Origin: Nitrospina sp.
GTDB lineage: Bacteria > Nitrospinota > Nitrospinia > Nitrospinales > VA-1
Assembly: GCA_018697205.1 (NCBI GenBank)
Contig: JABHTG010000057.1
Span: forward strand, 62,001-126,000
DNA length: 64,000 nucleotides
Direction of reading: 5' to 3'
A program made the translations under genes and the position numbers. Below, piece after piece: positions 35,984 through 44,788 of the stretch (positions within the stretch are counted from its first letter, which is position 1; every line of letters starts with the position of its first letter). The notes beneath the pieces are model-generated. The model was not told where the DNA came from and ran no database searches. It worked only from the letters and a program-made list of their open reading frames with translations.

Positions 35984-37023
35984 TTATCGGTTCAATTCAG
36001 AAATAATTTCAGGCTGATTAGACAACATCTCTTCTATCTCTTTGACCGACAGTTGAGGCGTGTTTTTAGAAGTACAATCTTCTATCTTACCGAATTGGCT
36101 TTCCCCTTCGCTTAAATATTTACTGTAGCTCAAGTCTCTATCATCCATACTCAACCGAAGGTAGCCACCAAAATCCTCAGACCGTAGAAGCTCTTCCTTA
36201 GAGACTAAAGTTTCATGCATTTTCTCTCCATGCCGCATACCAATGACTTTAATTTCAGAGTTTGACTGAAAAATATTCTTTAAGGCTTGAGCAAGGTCCC
36301 CCATTGAACAAGAAGAAGCGTTCCGAACAAAAATATCACCTTGTTTTCCATTTTCTAATGCAAATCCAACCAAATTGATCGCCTCTTTTAGAGGCAAAAG
36401 AAATCTTGTCATGCGAGGCTCAGTCACAGTAAGTGGTTTCTTTTCTCTAATTAATTTCATAAAAAGTGGAATAACTGAACCGCGAGAAAACAAAACATTT
36501 CCATAACGCACTAAGGTTAAAACTGTCTTACGCTTGGTGAGTTTTCTTGAGGTTGATTGAACTACTTTTTCCATAAGAGCTTTTGTTATACCAAGGGCAT
36601 TGACTGGATAAACTGCCTTATCTGTACTAAGACTAACAACCTTAGAAACTCCATGGCTAATTGCCGATTCAATAACATTCTGGCTTCCAATAACATTTGT
36701 CTGCATAGCTTGGGTGGGAAAAACTCACATGCAGGCACTTGCTTTAAGGCGGCAGCATGAAACACATAGTCCACATCAGGCATCGCATCATCGACACTTT
36801 TACGATCTCTTATATCTCCAATATAAAACTTAACTTTGGAGTTTTGAAGACGTAGCCGCATGTCATCTTGTTTCAACTCATCTCTGCTAAATACTCTAAT
36901 TTCTTTAAAATTTTTATCTAAAAGGTAATCAATAAAGTATCCGCCAAAGGACCCCGTCCCACCTGTCACCAATATTGTTTTTCCTTCAAAGAGACTAATC
37001 TGTGATTTCGCGTCAACACCCAT
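35984..37023 (-). pseudogene. Frameshifted CapE/FnlA-like UDP-GlcNAc 4,6-dehydratase/5-epimerase
   Basis: Two overlapping minus-strand frames join into one protein of about 346 residues. Frame one gives GKTILVTGGTGSFGGYF, FSRDELKQDDMR and AAALKQVPACEFFP. Frame two gives TNVIGSQNVIESAI, SLSTDKAVYPVNALG, RYGNVLFSRGSVIPLF and RHGEKMHE. The switch lies at plus-strand 36716-36723 (GGGAAAAA), where one base is missing: restoring it gives EFFPTQAMQTN. The homologue makes the 4-keto intermediate for UDP-N-acetyl-fucosamine-type sugars. The missing base is in a homopolymer, so it may be a sequencing error, a recent inactivation, or slippage. Confidence 0.88.
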
Positions 37024-37519
37024 TAGACTAAGTACTCCAAAAAAATACGCTCGTTAAAAAAAACCGTTCCGGATCAATGCGACTAAAGAAAAAAACTTGC
37101 GGTAATTGTAACGAATTTTCATTAAAAAGACATTCATAATTCTTTTTTGCACAATTGCCTACAACTCCATGAGCATAATTCACAAAGCTAAATCTACCCT
37201 TTTATCCTCCATATAGACTAAAAAATATGGTTTTCCCTAAAATAAAGCACCGAATATGTTAGAGAAAAAAATCCTGGACATTTTATTCTCTGATACAATC
37301 ATTATTTTTAACAACTAATTCAAAAAGGTAAGGCTTTGGTAAAGAGATTAAAGTATCAATATTTTTTTATACACTCTAAAAAAATAATAAATGTTAAGCT
37401 GAATCAGTACTTGTGATTTTCCATAATCGTTTAATAAAATTTGATCCCCAACCAAAGTGTTCTGAAGGATATCAAGTTATAAGCAAAAATACCTTTTTGG
37501 CTTATCAAATAAAAGCCTG
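37024..37519. other. Divergent intergenic stretch, no gene seen
   Basis: 496 bp between the minus-strand dehydratase pseudogene and the plus-strand FAD oxidoreductase. It is the longest empty stretch here. It must hold promoters both ways; I see no clear -35/-10 pair. One small hairpin, CCATAT pairing with ATATGG (37209-37230), is followed by four Ts. No frame of note in either direction. Confidence 0.45.
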
Positions 37520-39262
37520 ATGGCGTTTCCCAAAGATACAAGAAAAATTGCAATTATTGCTGGAGCAGGCCCCGCTGGCTTAACGGCCGCCTATGAACTA
37601 AAAAAACGCACTGATATTCAACCAATTATATTTGAGAAAACAGATGCTCTTGGAGGAATATCCCAAACAGCCATATATAAGGGAAATCGTCTAGACCTAG
37701 GGGGTCACAGGTTCTATACAAAAAGCCAGAGAGTACGCGATTGGTGGTTTTCTCTACTACCTGTTCAAACTCAGACAAAACTGAATTCTACCACCGAGAA
37801 GTGGTCAGCAATCAATGATGCTGACAGAGAAATAGAACAATTATTGCCAACCAATATAAATGATAGTGAAGATTCAAGTACCCCGGCGCAAGAGCAGAAA
37901 CGTTTCAAAAGAATTCTCCAACCGGCACCCCATCCTGATTTAGTCGATGAGGTTATGCTATCGAGAAACCGTCTTTCTCGAATTTTCCATAAAGGAAATT
38001 TTTTTGATTACCCACTATCAATTTCTCCATCGGTTATAGGCCGTCTTGGCCTTAAAAATTCTATTTGGATTTTTATGAGTTACCTTTATGCTCATACATT
38101 TCCAAAAAGTAATGAGACTTATCTGGACTCCTTTTTTATCAATCGATTTGGGGAACGTCTTTATGAAACATTTTTTCGTGACTATACCGAGAAAGTCTGG
38201 GGTGTCCCTTGCAGTGAAATTCGCGCAGACTGGGGAGCACAAAGAATAAAAAGTTTATCTCTTACAAAAGCTCTCTTTCAGGCATTGAAAGATTTATTCC
38301 CACGTGAGTTAAAAAAAGAAAACACCTCAAGAGAAACCTCGTTAATTAGTCATTTTTATTACCCAAAACATGGCCCTGGACAAATATGGGAAGTCGCTGC
38401 TGATCGCATAACTGCGGCAGGAGGAATCATTCACAAGAAACATAACGTTTCTAAGTTATATTTAGAGAATAATCGAGTTTCATCTGTTTCAGTAACCAGC
38501 GATGATGGATTAGAAAAACAATCTAGTTGCGATTATTTTTTTTCCTCGATGCCCTTAAAAGAATTAGTGCGCATTATTTACCCGGCACCTCCAAAAAATG
38601 TTCAGGAAATTGCTAATAACTTAGTTTACAGAGACTTTATGACAGTTGGTCTGCTATTAAAAAAACTTCATGTCAAAACAAACGATACCTCGTCAGTTAA
38701 TTTTTTTGACTATTTTAGAAAAAAATCTCCTCCATTAACCACCTTACCTGATAACTGGATTTATATTCAGGACGGCATTGTCCAAGTAGGTCGTATTCAA
38801 ATCTTCAATAACTGGAGTCCCTATATGGTCGCCGACCCAGAAAATACTATATGGCTAGGATTGGAATACTTTGTAAATATTGGAGATGATTTGTGGAATA
38901 TGGACGATAAGGATATGATTGAATTTGCTCTTTCAGAGTTGGTTAAAATTGGCTTTGTTGATAGTGGAGATTTTCTTGATGGATGCGTGTTGCGAGTACC
39001 TAAGGCTTATCCAGCATATTTTGGTTCTTATTCTCAATTATCAACTATTTACGACTATTTCAACACTATACAAAACTTATTTTTGGTTGGACGAAATGGC
39101 CTTCACCGCTATAACAATCAAGATCATAGCATGATGACAGCTATGCTAGCGGTAGACTTAATTAAGTCAAATCAAAGTGATAAAAAAATAATTTTTGAAT
39201 GTAATATAGATTCAGATTATCAAGAGGAAAACCCTCGCAGCATTTCTGCTCCAAGGATTTAA
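37520..39262 (+). CDS. FAD-dependent oxidoreductase, amine-oxidase/UDP-galactopyranose-mutase-like
   Basis: The 580-residue flavoprotein begins [19 protein letters not shown] (dinucleotide binding, GxGxxG at 15-20), then [10 protein letters not shown] and [11 protein letters not shown], the layout of NAD(P)/FAD oxidoreductases related to UDP-galactopyranose mutase and phytoene desaturases. The last part has [20 protein letters not shown], a second FAD-contact motif. It may ring-contract a sugar nucleotide or oxidise or desaturate a lipid; I cannot decide which. It is much longer than true UGM (about 370-400 residues). It stands alone, with 392 bp before the radical SAM module. Confidence 0.75.
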   Translation: MAFPKDTRKIAIIAGAGPAGLTAAYELKKRTDIQPIIFEKTDALGGISQTAIYKGNRLDLGGHRFYTKSQRVRDWWFSLLPVQTQTKLNSTTEKWSAINDADREIEQLLPTNINDSEDSSTPAQEQKRFKRILQPAPHPDLVDEVMLSRNRLSRIFHKGNFFDYPLSISPSVIGRLGLKNSIWIFMSYLYAHTFPKSNETYLDSFFINRFGERLYETFFRDYTEKVWGVPCSEIRADWGAQRIKSLSLTKALFQALKDLFPRELKKENTSRETSLISHFYYPKHGPGQIWEVAADRITAAGGIIHKKHNVSKLYLENNRVSSVSVTSDDGLEKQSSCDYFFSSMPLKELVRIIYPAPPKNVQEIANNLVYRDFMTVGLLLKKLHVKTNDTSSVNFFDYFRKKSPPLTTLPDNWIYIQDGIVQVGRIQIFNNWSPYMVADPENTIWLGLEYFVNIGDDLWNMDDKDMIEFALSELVKIGFVDSGDFLDGCVLRVPKAYPAYFGSYSQLSTIYDYFNTIQNLFLVGRNGLHRYNNQDHSMMTAMLAVDLIKSNQSDKKIIFECNIDSDYQEENPRSISAPRI

Positions 39263-39654
39263 TGCCTAGATCAACGGGGAGCTTTAATTGAAAAGTCCAT
39301 TTAGAGCCCGTTTAGTTTAGATTACCTCCTTCAGTCGAAATGTTTTTATACCGATTAAGGAATATGCCTTCTATCCGTTATAAGTAAGTTGAGATTTTTA
39401 AGGGACAGTCGTTTCAGAGAAAAAAGCATAACCTGTTAAGGAAAAATAAATAAAAATGTCTTTTTAAATGATAGCTCCCGAAAATGAGCCCGATAGTTTA
39501 ATCAATTTTTGCCTAAGCATGACATTTAATTATTAATTGAGTACGCTGAACTTTTGATTAAATATACCCAAAAAATAAAATCATGTATTATAAAGTGAAG
39601 CTAGGCTGAGCATTATAAAGTTTATAATCATTAACTTAGGACAAACAGTAAAAC
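39263..39654. other. Intergenic stretch before the radical SAM module
   Basis: 392 bp with no gene seen. It should hold the promoter of the 39655 gene. A 10-bp direct repeat at 39587-39621 (listed separately) is the only structure noticed. Confidence 0.45.
39587..39621 (+). repeat. Short direct repeat upstream of radical SAM gene
   Basis: The 10-mer ATTATAAAGT occurs at 39587-39596 and again at 39612-39621, 25 bp apart, ending 34 bp before ATG 39655. It could be a pair of regulator sites or simply chance in AT-rich DNA. Confidence 0.3.
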
Positions 39655-41190
39655 ATGAAAATATCTGTAATATCTCCAAACCTTAGTGGTTGTGTATCTA
39701 TACTAGACACGGGAGTAACTTATTTAGCTACATATATTAATGAAAGAACATCACATGATGCAAGCATATGGGATTACACGTTTAATAGGCATCGTTGGCA
39801 AAGCTATTTATTAGAAAAATATAAAAAAGATAAACCCGACGTCATCGGGATTACCCATACAACACTTTATACGTCCTATGTGGTCGAAACGATAAAAGAA
39901 ATTCGGAATAATATTTCCAAAGATATACCAATAGTGCTTGGAGGATATCATCCTACTTTAAGGCCTCGAGAATCTATTAATTTACCGGGAGTCGATGCAG
40001 TGATTTGTGGGGAGGGAGAATATATTTTATCTAACTATTTAGATGCACTCGAATCTAAAAGCGAGTTATATAATATCCCTGGTTTGCTTTTTAAATTGAA
40101 TAACGGTAGCTATTTTGAGAATAGTCGAGCTGGTTGGATAGAGGATATTAGTAGCCTCCCATTTCCCGACTATGAACTTTGGGAAGATATTGACAAGTAT
40201 CTTTATTTTATTCAGCAGCTATGGTTAATCGGCAGTAGAGGATGTCCCTACCCATGTACTAATTGCGAAGAAGTATATATCAAGGATGCATCACCCGGAA
40301 ATAGATTTAGGTATAGAGACCCTCAAAACTATGTAGATGAAATTAAATTCCAGTTCGAGCGGTTTGGCGATCGAGGACTCCGCATGGGTCATCCGTTTGA
40401 TCCGGTTTTCCCGATTAACGCACAATGGACTCGTGAATTCTGTAGCAAATATATTGATGCGGGTATGCATACAAAGCTTCCTCTATCTATTTTTGCTAGA
40501 GGGGATACTTTTTATTTACACGAAGGACCTGGATCAGCAAGGTTTCAAACGTTTGATCATGATAGAGTTAAATGTTTAGCAGAAGCAGGTGTTAGAGAAG
40601 TTAGAATTGGCGTGGAAACTGGCACGGATAGAATGCGCAATGAAATACATAAAAAAATGTGCACAACCAAACAATTAGAAGAAACTTTTCATTATATGCA
40701 AAAGCATGACATGAATACTATTGCATACAACATGCTTGGCGGGCCTACAGAAACTCGAAGCGAGATGTTTGAGACGCTTAAATTGAATTGGAAACTAAAG
40801 CCAAACAAGCCTATCTTTTTCATATATCAAATGCTAGCTCATGATACTCAGTTATCTCAAGTGGGGAATTATGATTTAAGCCCCGATGCGATCTCAAAGG
40901 ACATTTTTAATTCTGAAGATAGTGAGAGAAGCGTCGAAGATCAATCAACTATACAGTTTGGTGAGCCAATGCAATCTAAAACATTCTCGAAAAACTTCGT
41001 GGTGTATTTTCAATTGTTTTGCTATTCAATCTTTATCGGACGCAGAATTTCAAAAATGATATTCAAGCAAAGATTTGAATTTTTCAAAAACCTATATATT
41101 TATATGCGGCGAGGATATAAGGAAAAAGCTAACATGAAAATAGTGTTCGCTTATTTTCTCGGCAGTTGTGAGGACAACCTATTTGAATGA
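39655..41190 (+). CDS. B12-binding-type radical SAM protein
   Basis: The 511-residue protein has an N-terminal cobalamin-binding-like domain (about 1-135, VIGITHTTLYTS, GGYHPTLRP, GEGEYIL; no DxHxxG) and a radical SAM barrel with Cys197, Cys201 and Cys204 in SRGCPYPCTNC. Later REVRIGVETGTDRM and AYNMLGGPTETR are typical of the class. An insertion (about 285-305, YLHEGPGSARFQTFDHD) breaks the usual barrel spacing. A weak TTAGGAC lies about 15 bases before ATG 39655. It is first of a five-gene plus-strand run with a membrane hydrolase and three more radical SAM genes. The substrate is unknown. Confidence 0.88.
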   Translation: MKISVISPNLSGCVSILDTGVTYLATYINERTSHDASIWDYTFNRHRWQSYLLEKYKKDKPDVIGITHTTLYTSYVVETIKEIRNNISKDIPIVLGGYHPTLRPRESINLPGVDAVICGEGEYILSNYLDALESKSELYNIPGLLFKLNNGSYFENSRAGWIEDISSLPFPDYELWEDIDKYLYFIQQLWLIGSRGCPYPCTNCEEVYIKDASPGNRFRYRDPQNYVDEIKFQFERFGDRGLRMGHPFDPVFPINAQWTREFCSKYIDAGMHTKLPLSIFARGDTFYLHEGPGSARFQTFDHDRVKCLAEAGVREVRIGVETGTDRMRNEIHKKMCTTKQLEETFHYMQKHDMNTIAYNMLGGPTETRSEMFETLKLNWKLKPNKPIFFIYQMLAHDTQLSQVGNYDLSPDAISKDIFNSEDSERSVEDQSTIQFGEPMQSKTFSKNFVVYFQLFCYSIFIGRRISKMIFKQRFEFFKNLYIYMRRGYKEKANMKIVFAYFLGSCEDNLFE

Positions 41191-41275
41191 CTTTTGTCTA
41201 GTAAGATTTGTTTTAAAATTTATACTTAAATAAAGTATGTTTGAAATCAGACACAAAATGGATGACTTGAATTAA

Positions 41276-41836
41276 ATGTGCTCACCGGTGGCCCACACTT
41301 TGATAGGATTGTCGATATACACGACCGTAACCCCAAAAAAAGATTTATTTAAAAATTGGAAAAAAGTTTACTTTATCTGCTTTTTGACTATCCTGCCTGA
41401 CTTTGACTTTTTGATAATGATGATCACTCATGATCCAAGTGATCACAGGACGTATACCCATAGTTTATTATTTTCTATTATTGCTGGTTACGCGTTTTTC
41501 AAAATAGCTGCAGTCAGATATCCATCATTTCGTATCACCTTTCTGCTTTCTTTTACTCTTATATTTTCTCATGTAGTTATAGATGGCTTTGTCGGTGATG
41601 GGTTTTATCCGAGCAAAGTAGCTTTATTTTACCCATTACCTTATCTTATTAATTCCCCAATCTCCATTTTTGATCCGATAGATTGGGCTAAATCTTCAGA
41701 TTGGTTTTATAGTTTTGCAACTTTCAAAGCTATCATCAAGGAGTTTGTAATTACGATGGGACTATTTGCTACTGTTTATTTCTTGAAAATATCTAGGCCC
41801 ACTTTCGAATCTCAGGTGCAAAATGATCAACACTAA
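41276..41836 (+). CDS. DUF457/YdjM-type membrane-bound metal-dependent hydrolase-like protein
   Basis: The 186-residue protein has about four to five hydrophobic segments. The signature comes early and in the middle: PVAHTLIGLSIY, LPDFDFLIMMIT, HRTYTHSLLFS and FSHVVIDGF, a set of histidines and aspartates suited to bind metal at the membrane face. The family (YdjM/YfhO-unrelated DUF457) includes phospholipase-like and LexA-regulated proteins of unclear substrate. It overlaps the next radical SAM/SPASM-like gene by 14 bp, so the two are co-translated. It could act on a lipid or lipid-linked sugar handled by its radical SAM neighbours (inference). Confidence 0.85.
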   Translation: MCSPVAHTLIGLSIYTTVTPKKDLFKNWKKVYFICFLTILPDFDFLIMMITHDPSDHRTYTHSLLFSIIAGYAFFKIAAVRYPSFRITFLLSFTLIFSHVVIDGFVGDGFYPSKVALFYPLPYLINSPISIFDPIDWAKSSDWFYSFATFKAIIKEFVITMGLFATVYFLKISRPTFESQVQNDQH

Positions 41837-43004
41837 AACGGCTTTAACTTTCTTAAAAGGAGTAGTCACTAAAAAATCTCCTATGTATGTCCAATTTGCT
41901 CTGGCTAAAGGGTGCAATATAAAGTGTTTGATGTGTAGTGTAGTTGAAAATAGATCGCATGAAAAAGAATTGACTCTTTCTAATATAGATGTTCTCGCCC
42001 ATAATTTAGATAAGATGGGTGTTAGTATGCTTATCTTGACGGGAGGAGAACCCTTTCTCAGAAAAGACCTTTCTGAAGTAGTCAGGATTTTCAAAAAGCA
42101 CCATATTGAATCTCGTCTTCAAACCAACGGTTTACTTGTCACTGAAGAAAATTTACAAGCGGTTATAGATGCAGGGGTCTCTGAAGTGACAATTTCCCTG
42201 GATACTCTCAATATAGAAAAACAGGACGTTATTAATCAAAAAGAAGGCTCTTACTTCGATATTCTTCGTGCGCTGGCTCTGTTTTCAAAAATGTTTCCTA
42301 TAAAAGGGAACATGACAGGAGTCAATACGGTAGTTTCAAAATCAAATATTCACGAAATTCCGGCGCTTATAGATTTTGTTACCCAGATTGGCTTTTACGT
42401 ATCGCTTATACCTGCTCACTTGACAGATGAAGAAACAAAGCATCCGGATGAGGATACTAGTTATTTACTACGGAAGGGTAGTGAAATCATGGAAATAACC
42501 GATACAGAGCACAACGCTATTGATCAAGCATATGAAAAAATTATTCAGATGAAACGCGATGGGTATCATGTACATAACTCCAATCGGTTTTTACGAGAGT
42601 CCCCTGACTTTTTAAAATTTAAAAAAGTTCACTGGAAATGCAGCAGTCCAGACTTATATTTCTCAATTAGTCCTGAAGGAAGATTTTTACCTTGCGTTGA
42701 CTTAGAAATACCTATGGATATTCACATGACACATCCAGATTTTCTTAAAAATTATAAAGAGGGAAACTTTATAGGCGCTATTAAGGAAAAAGTTGCTGCC
42801 TGCCCAGGTTGTATGTACGCATGCTATCCCGAAATTCACTATTTTTGCCGAGATACTAGTGTTTTTATTGAAAGGCTTTTTCAAGGAGCAAAAATATCAA
42901 GGTTGACTCGAAAGGTTATGAACTTTGATGAAATGGTGGATCTGGCAGAAAAAATACGAGAGCAATATCAGTTGAAGCAAAAAAACACCCTCGTTGGCAA
43001 ATAA
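41823..43004 (+). CDS. Radical SAM protein with SPASM-like C-terminal cysteines
   Basis: The 393-residue enzyme lacks the B12 domain. The AdoMet cluster motif is CNIKCLMC (Cys31, Cys35, Cys38) and the SAM contact LTGGEPFLRKDL follows near 72. The C-terminal third has further cysteines: HWKCSS, LPCVDL, ACPGCMYAC and HYFCRD, the spacing expected for one or two auxiliary iron-sulfur clusters of SPASM/Twitch type. An AGGTG precedes the ATG by four bases. It overlaps the membrane hydrolase gene by 14 bp. Related proteins mature peptides or modify lipids and sugars; the specific reaction here is unknown. Confidence 0.88.
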   Translation: MINTKTALTFLKGVVTKKSPMYVQFALAKGCNIKCLMCSVVENRSHEKELTLSNIDVLAHNLDKMGVSMLILTGGEPFLRKDLSEVVRIFKKHHIESRLQTNGLLVTEENLQAVIDAGVSEVTISLDTLNIEKQDVINQKEGSYFDILRALALFSKMFPIKGNMTGVNTVVSKSNIHEIPALIDFVTQIGFYVSLIPAHLTDEETKHPDEDTSYLLRKGSEIMEITDTEHNAIDQAYEKIIQMKRDGYHVHNSNRFLRESPDFLKFKKVHWKCSSPDLYFSISPEGRFLPCVDLEIPMDIHMTHPDFLKNYKEGNFIGAIKEKVAACPGCMYACYPEIHYFCRDTSVFIERLFQGAKISRLTRKVMNFDEMVDLAEKIREQYQLKQKNTLVGK

Positions 43005-43115
43005 TTATTTTTCTCGGGCAGTTGGCGTGTTTAAGTCCTTAAGAGTCATTTATGTAATGTTTTTCCCGATAAAGTTTTTATAATTCAAATATAACTTATA
43101 GCAATTTAATCTATT

Positions 43116-43120
43116 AGAGG
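43116..43120 (+). promoter_or_regulatory. Shine-Dalgarno supporting TTG start at 43127
   Basis: AGAGG lies six bases before TTG 43127 and supports that codon as the start. Such sites are rare among the plus-strand genes of this window. Confidence 0.6.
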
Positions 43121-43126
43121 TTTAAT

Positions 43127-44788
43127 TTGAACTCAGTATGTGTAGATAAAAATTCAAGGAAGTTCACGCTATTTGGTTTAAAGCCAGACTGTTCTGAAGA
43201 AAGACTTTGGAGGCCTGTACGCGTAAAAAAAATTGCTCTTATTTGGCCTAAGGGTTATGACCCTACCTACTCAATCCCTCTTCCATATGGTTATTTGAAG
43301 AGCAATATTGATGAGTCAAGATATGAAGTTCGAATATTTGACAATACTATTTTAAATAGACTGGCTGCTGATGAACTATTCAAGCAGGATCTACAAGAAT
43401 TTAATCCTGATCTAGTGGGGGTGTCTACTTGGTCACCAATGTCAATAGAAGCTCTTGATTGCTTAAAAGTAGCTAAGGAGCTTAATCCTGAAGTGATTAC
43501 CTGTATTGGAGGCGCTCATGCAACTAGTTATCACGAAAAAATAGTTGGCGCCAAGGGTGTTGACTTCCTTTTCAGAGGCGAGGCAGATCTTTCATTCTCA
43601 GTTTTTCTAGAGCAACTTGAAAAGCAAGATCCCGATTTTTTTAATGTGAAGGGGTTAATCTTCAGAGGGAAAGAATCTGTCATTGCAAACGACTTAGATA
43701 GAGAAGAAGATCTTGATAAGATTAAAATACCCGACTACGATTCTATTCAACTGGATTATTACGTAAGGAATGGTTACCGGTGGAATTGTCCCCCTAAGAT
43801 TAATGCACCCGTTTGGATTACACGAGGCTGTCCATATCGGTGCGGTTACTGTGCAGCGCCTGAATTAAATGGCAAACCTATTCGTACTCACAGTATTCCT
43901 TACATGATTGAATGGATAAAATATCTCTATTTTCAAAGAGGGGTGAGGTGGGTAAATATTCTAGATGACAACTTCACTTATCATAAAAAATATGCAAAAG
44001 AGTTTTGCCGCGCTGTGATTGATCTACGTTTGAAAGGACTTCGGTTTGGCACACCTAACGGAATAAGAATGGAAAGAGGCGATAAAGAGTTATGGACGCT
44101 AATGAAACAAGCTGGTTGGCAAACACTTATGGTTGCTCCGGAAACAGGCTCGGAGAAAACAATTAAACGCATGGATAAAGACCTTGATTTAAAAATTGTC
44201 CCGAGAATTGTAAAAGAAATTCAGGAAGTTGGCTTAAAGGTTCAGGGATTTTTAATATTGGGCTATCCCGGAGAATCTAAAGAGGATCTTTTGGCTACAC
44301 GGGAATTAATACTTAAATGTGCATTTAACTTTGTTTTTCTTGCCAGCTTTCAACCGCTACCTGGCACCCCTATATACAAAGAACTTGTGTCCAATAAAGA
44401 ATTACCTGAAGGATTATTACCTCACAGCTATTCAGATGGAACCCGAGCCTACATGCCAGATGCTCTAAAGAAATTTAATTTCCCAAAATTTATTTTACAG
44501 ACCCATCTATTAATGATGATTAATGACCCGAAAAACTTACCTTATCATTTAAGTTTAATGTTTAAGCTTTTTGCCCCTCGACAAATATTTAAAAAAGTAA
44601 TATTAATTTTTTTCTACAGCTTATTTCCTAAAAGACAAGCCGGCGAGACACTTATTTTTTCTCCAGCAAACCAACAAAATCAGGTAGCACAATCTCAAGA
44701 CATTGAGGAAAACTCCTCATTTATTTATCCGCCTATGCACCAACAAGCTCAATCATTACAGGCAGAAAAGACGAAGGAGGAAGCATGA
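43127..44788 (+). CDS. B12-binding-type radical SAM protein
   Basis: The 553-residue protein starts at TTG 43127 with AGAGG six bases before it. The cobalamin-binding-like domain (about 35-170) holds VGVSTWSPMS, IGGAHATSYHE and GEADLSF. The cluster motif RGCPYRCGYC supplies Cys235, Cys239 and Cys242, followed by APELNGKPIRTHSIPYM. LILGYPGESKEDLLATRELI lies further on. The C-terminal tail is Gln-rich and probably disordered. The stop overlaps the next start by four bases (ATGA), so it is coupled to a second B12-type radical SAM gene. No substrate can be assigned. Confidence 0.9.
   Translation: MNSVCVDKNSRKFTLFGLKPDCSEERLWRPVRVKKIALIWPKGYDPTYSIPLPYGYLKSNIDESRYEVRIFDNTILNRLAADELFKQDLQEFNPDLVGVSTWSPMSIEALDCLKVAKELNPEVITCIGGAHATSYHEKIVGAKGVDFLFRGEADLSFSVFLEQLEKQDPDFFNVKGLIFRGKESVIANDLDREEDLDKIKIPDYDSIQLDYYVRNGYRWNCPPKINAPVWITRGCPYRCGYCAAPELNGKPIRTHSIPYMIEWIKYLYFQRGVRWVNILDDNFTYHKKYAKEFCRAVIDLRLKGLRFGTPNGIRMERGDKELWTLMKQAGWQTLMVAPETGSEKTIKRMDKDLDLKIVPRIVKEIQEVGLKVQGFLILGYPGESKEDLLATRELILKCAFNFVFLASFQPLPGTPIYKELVSNKELPEGLLPHSYSDGTRAYMPDALKKFNFPKFILQTHLLMMINDPKNLPYHLSLMFKLFAPRQIFKKVILIFFYSLFPKRQAGETLIFSPANQQNQVAQSQDIEENSSFIYPPMHQQAQSLQAEKTKEEA
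44774..44780 (+). promoter_or_regulatory. Strong Shine-Dalgarno before 44785
   Basis: AAGGAGG sits four bases before ATG 44785, inside the end of the upstream gene, and fixes the start of the second coupled radical SAM gene. Confidence 0.75.

Noticed and set aside
36586-36706. Two separate genes at 35984-36706 and 36586-37023
   Set aside because: The two frames are the C- and N-terminal parts of one dehydratase; motif order and overlap show a single frameshifted gene.
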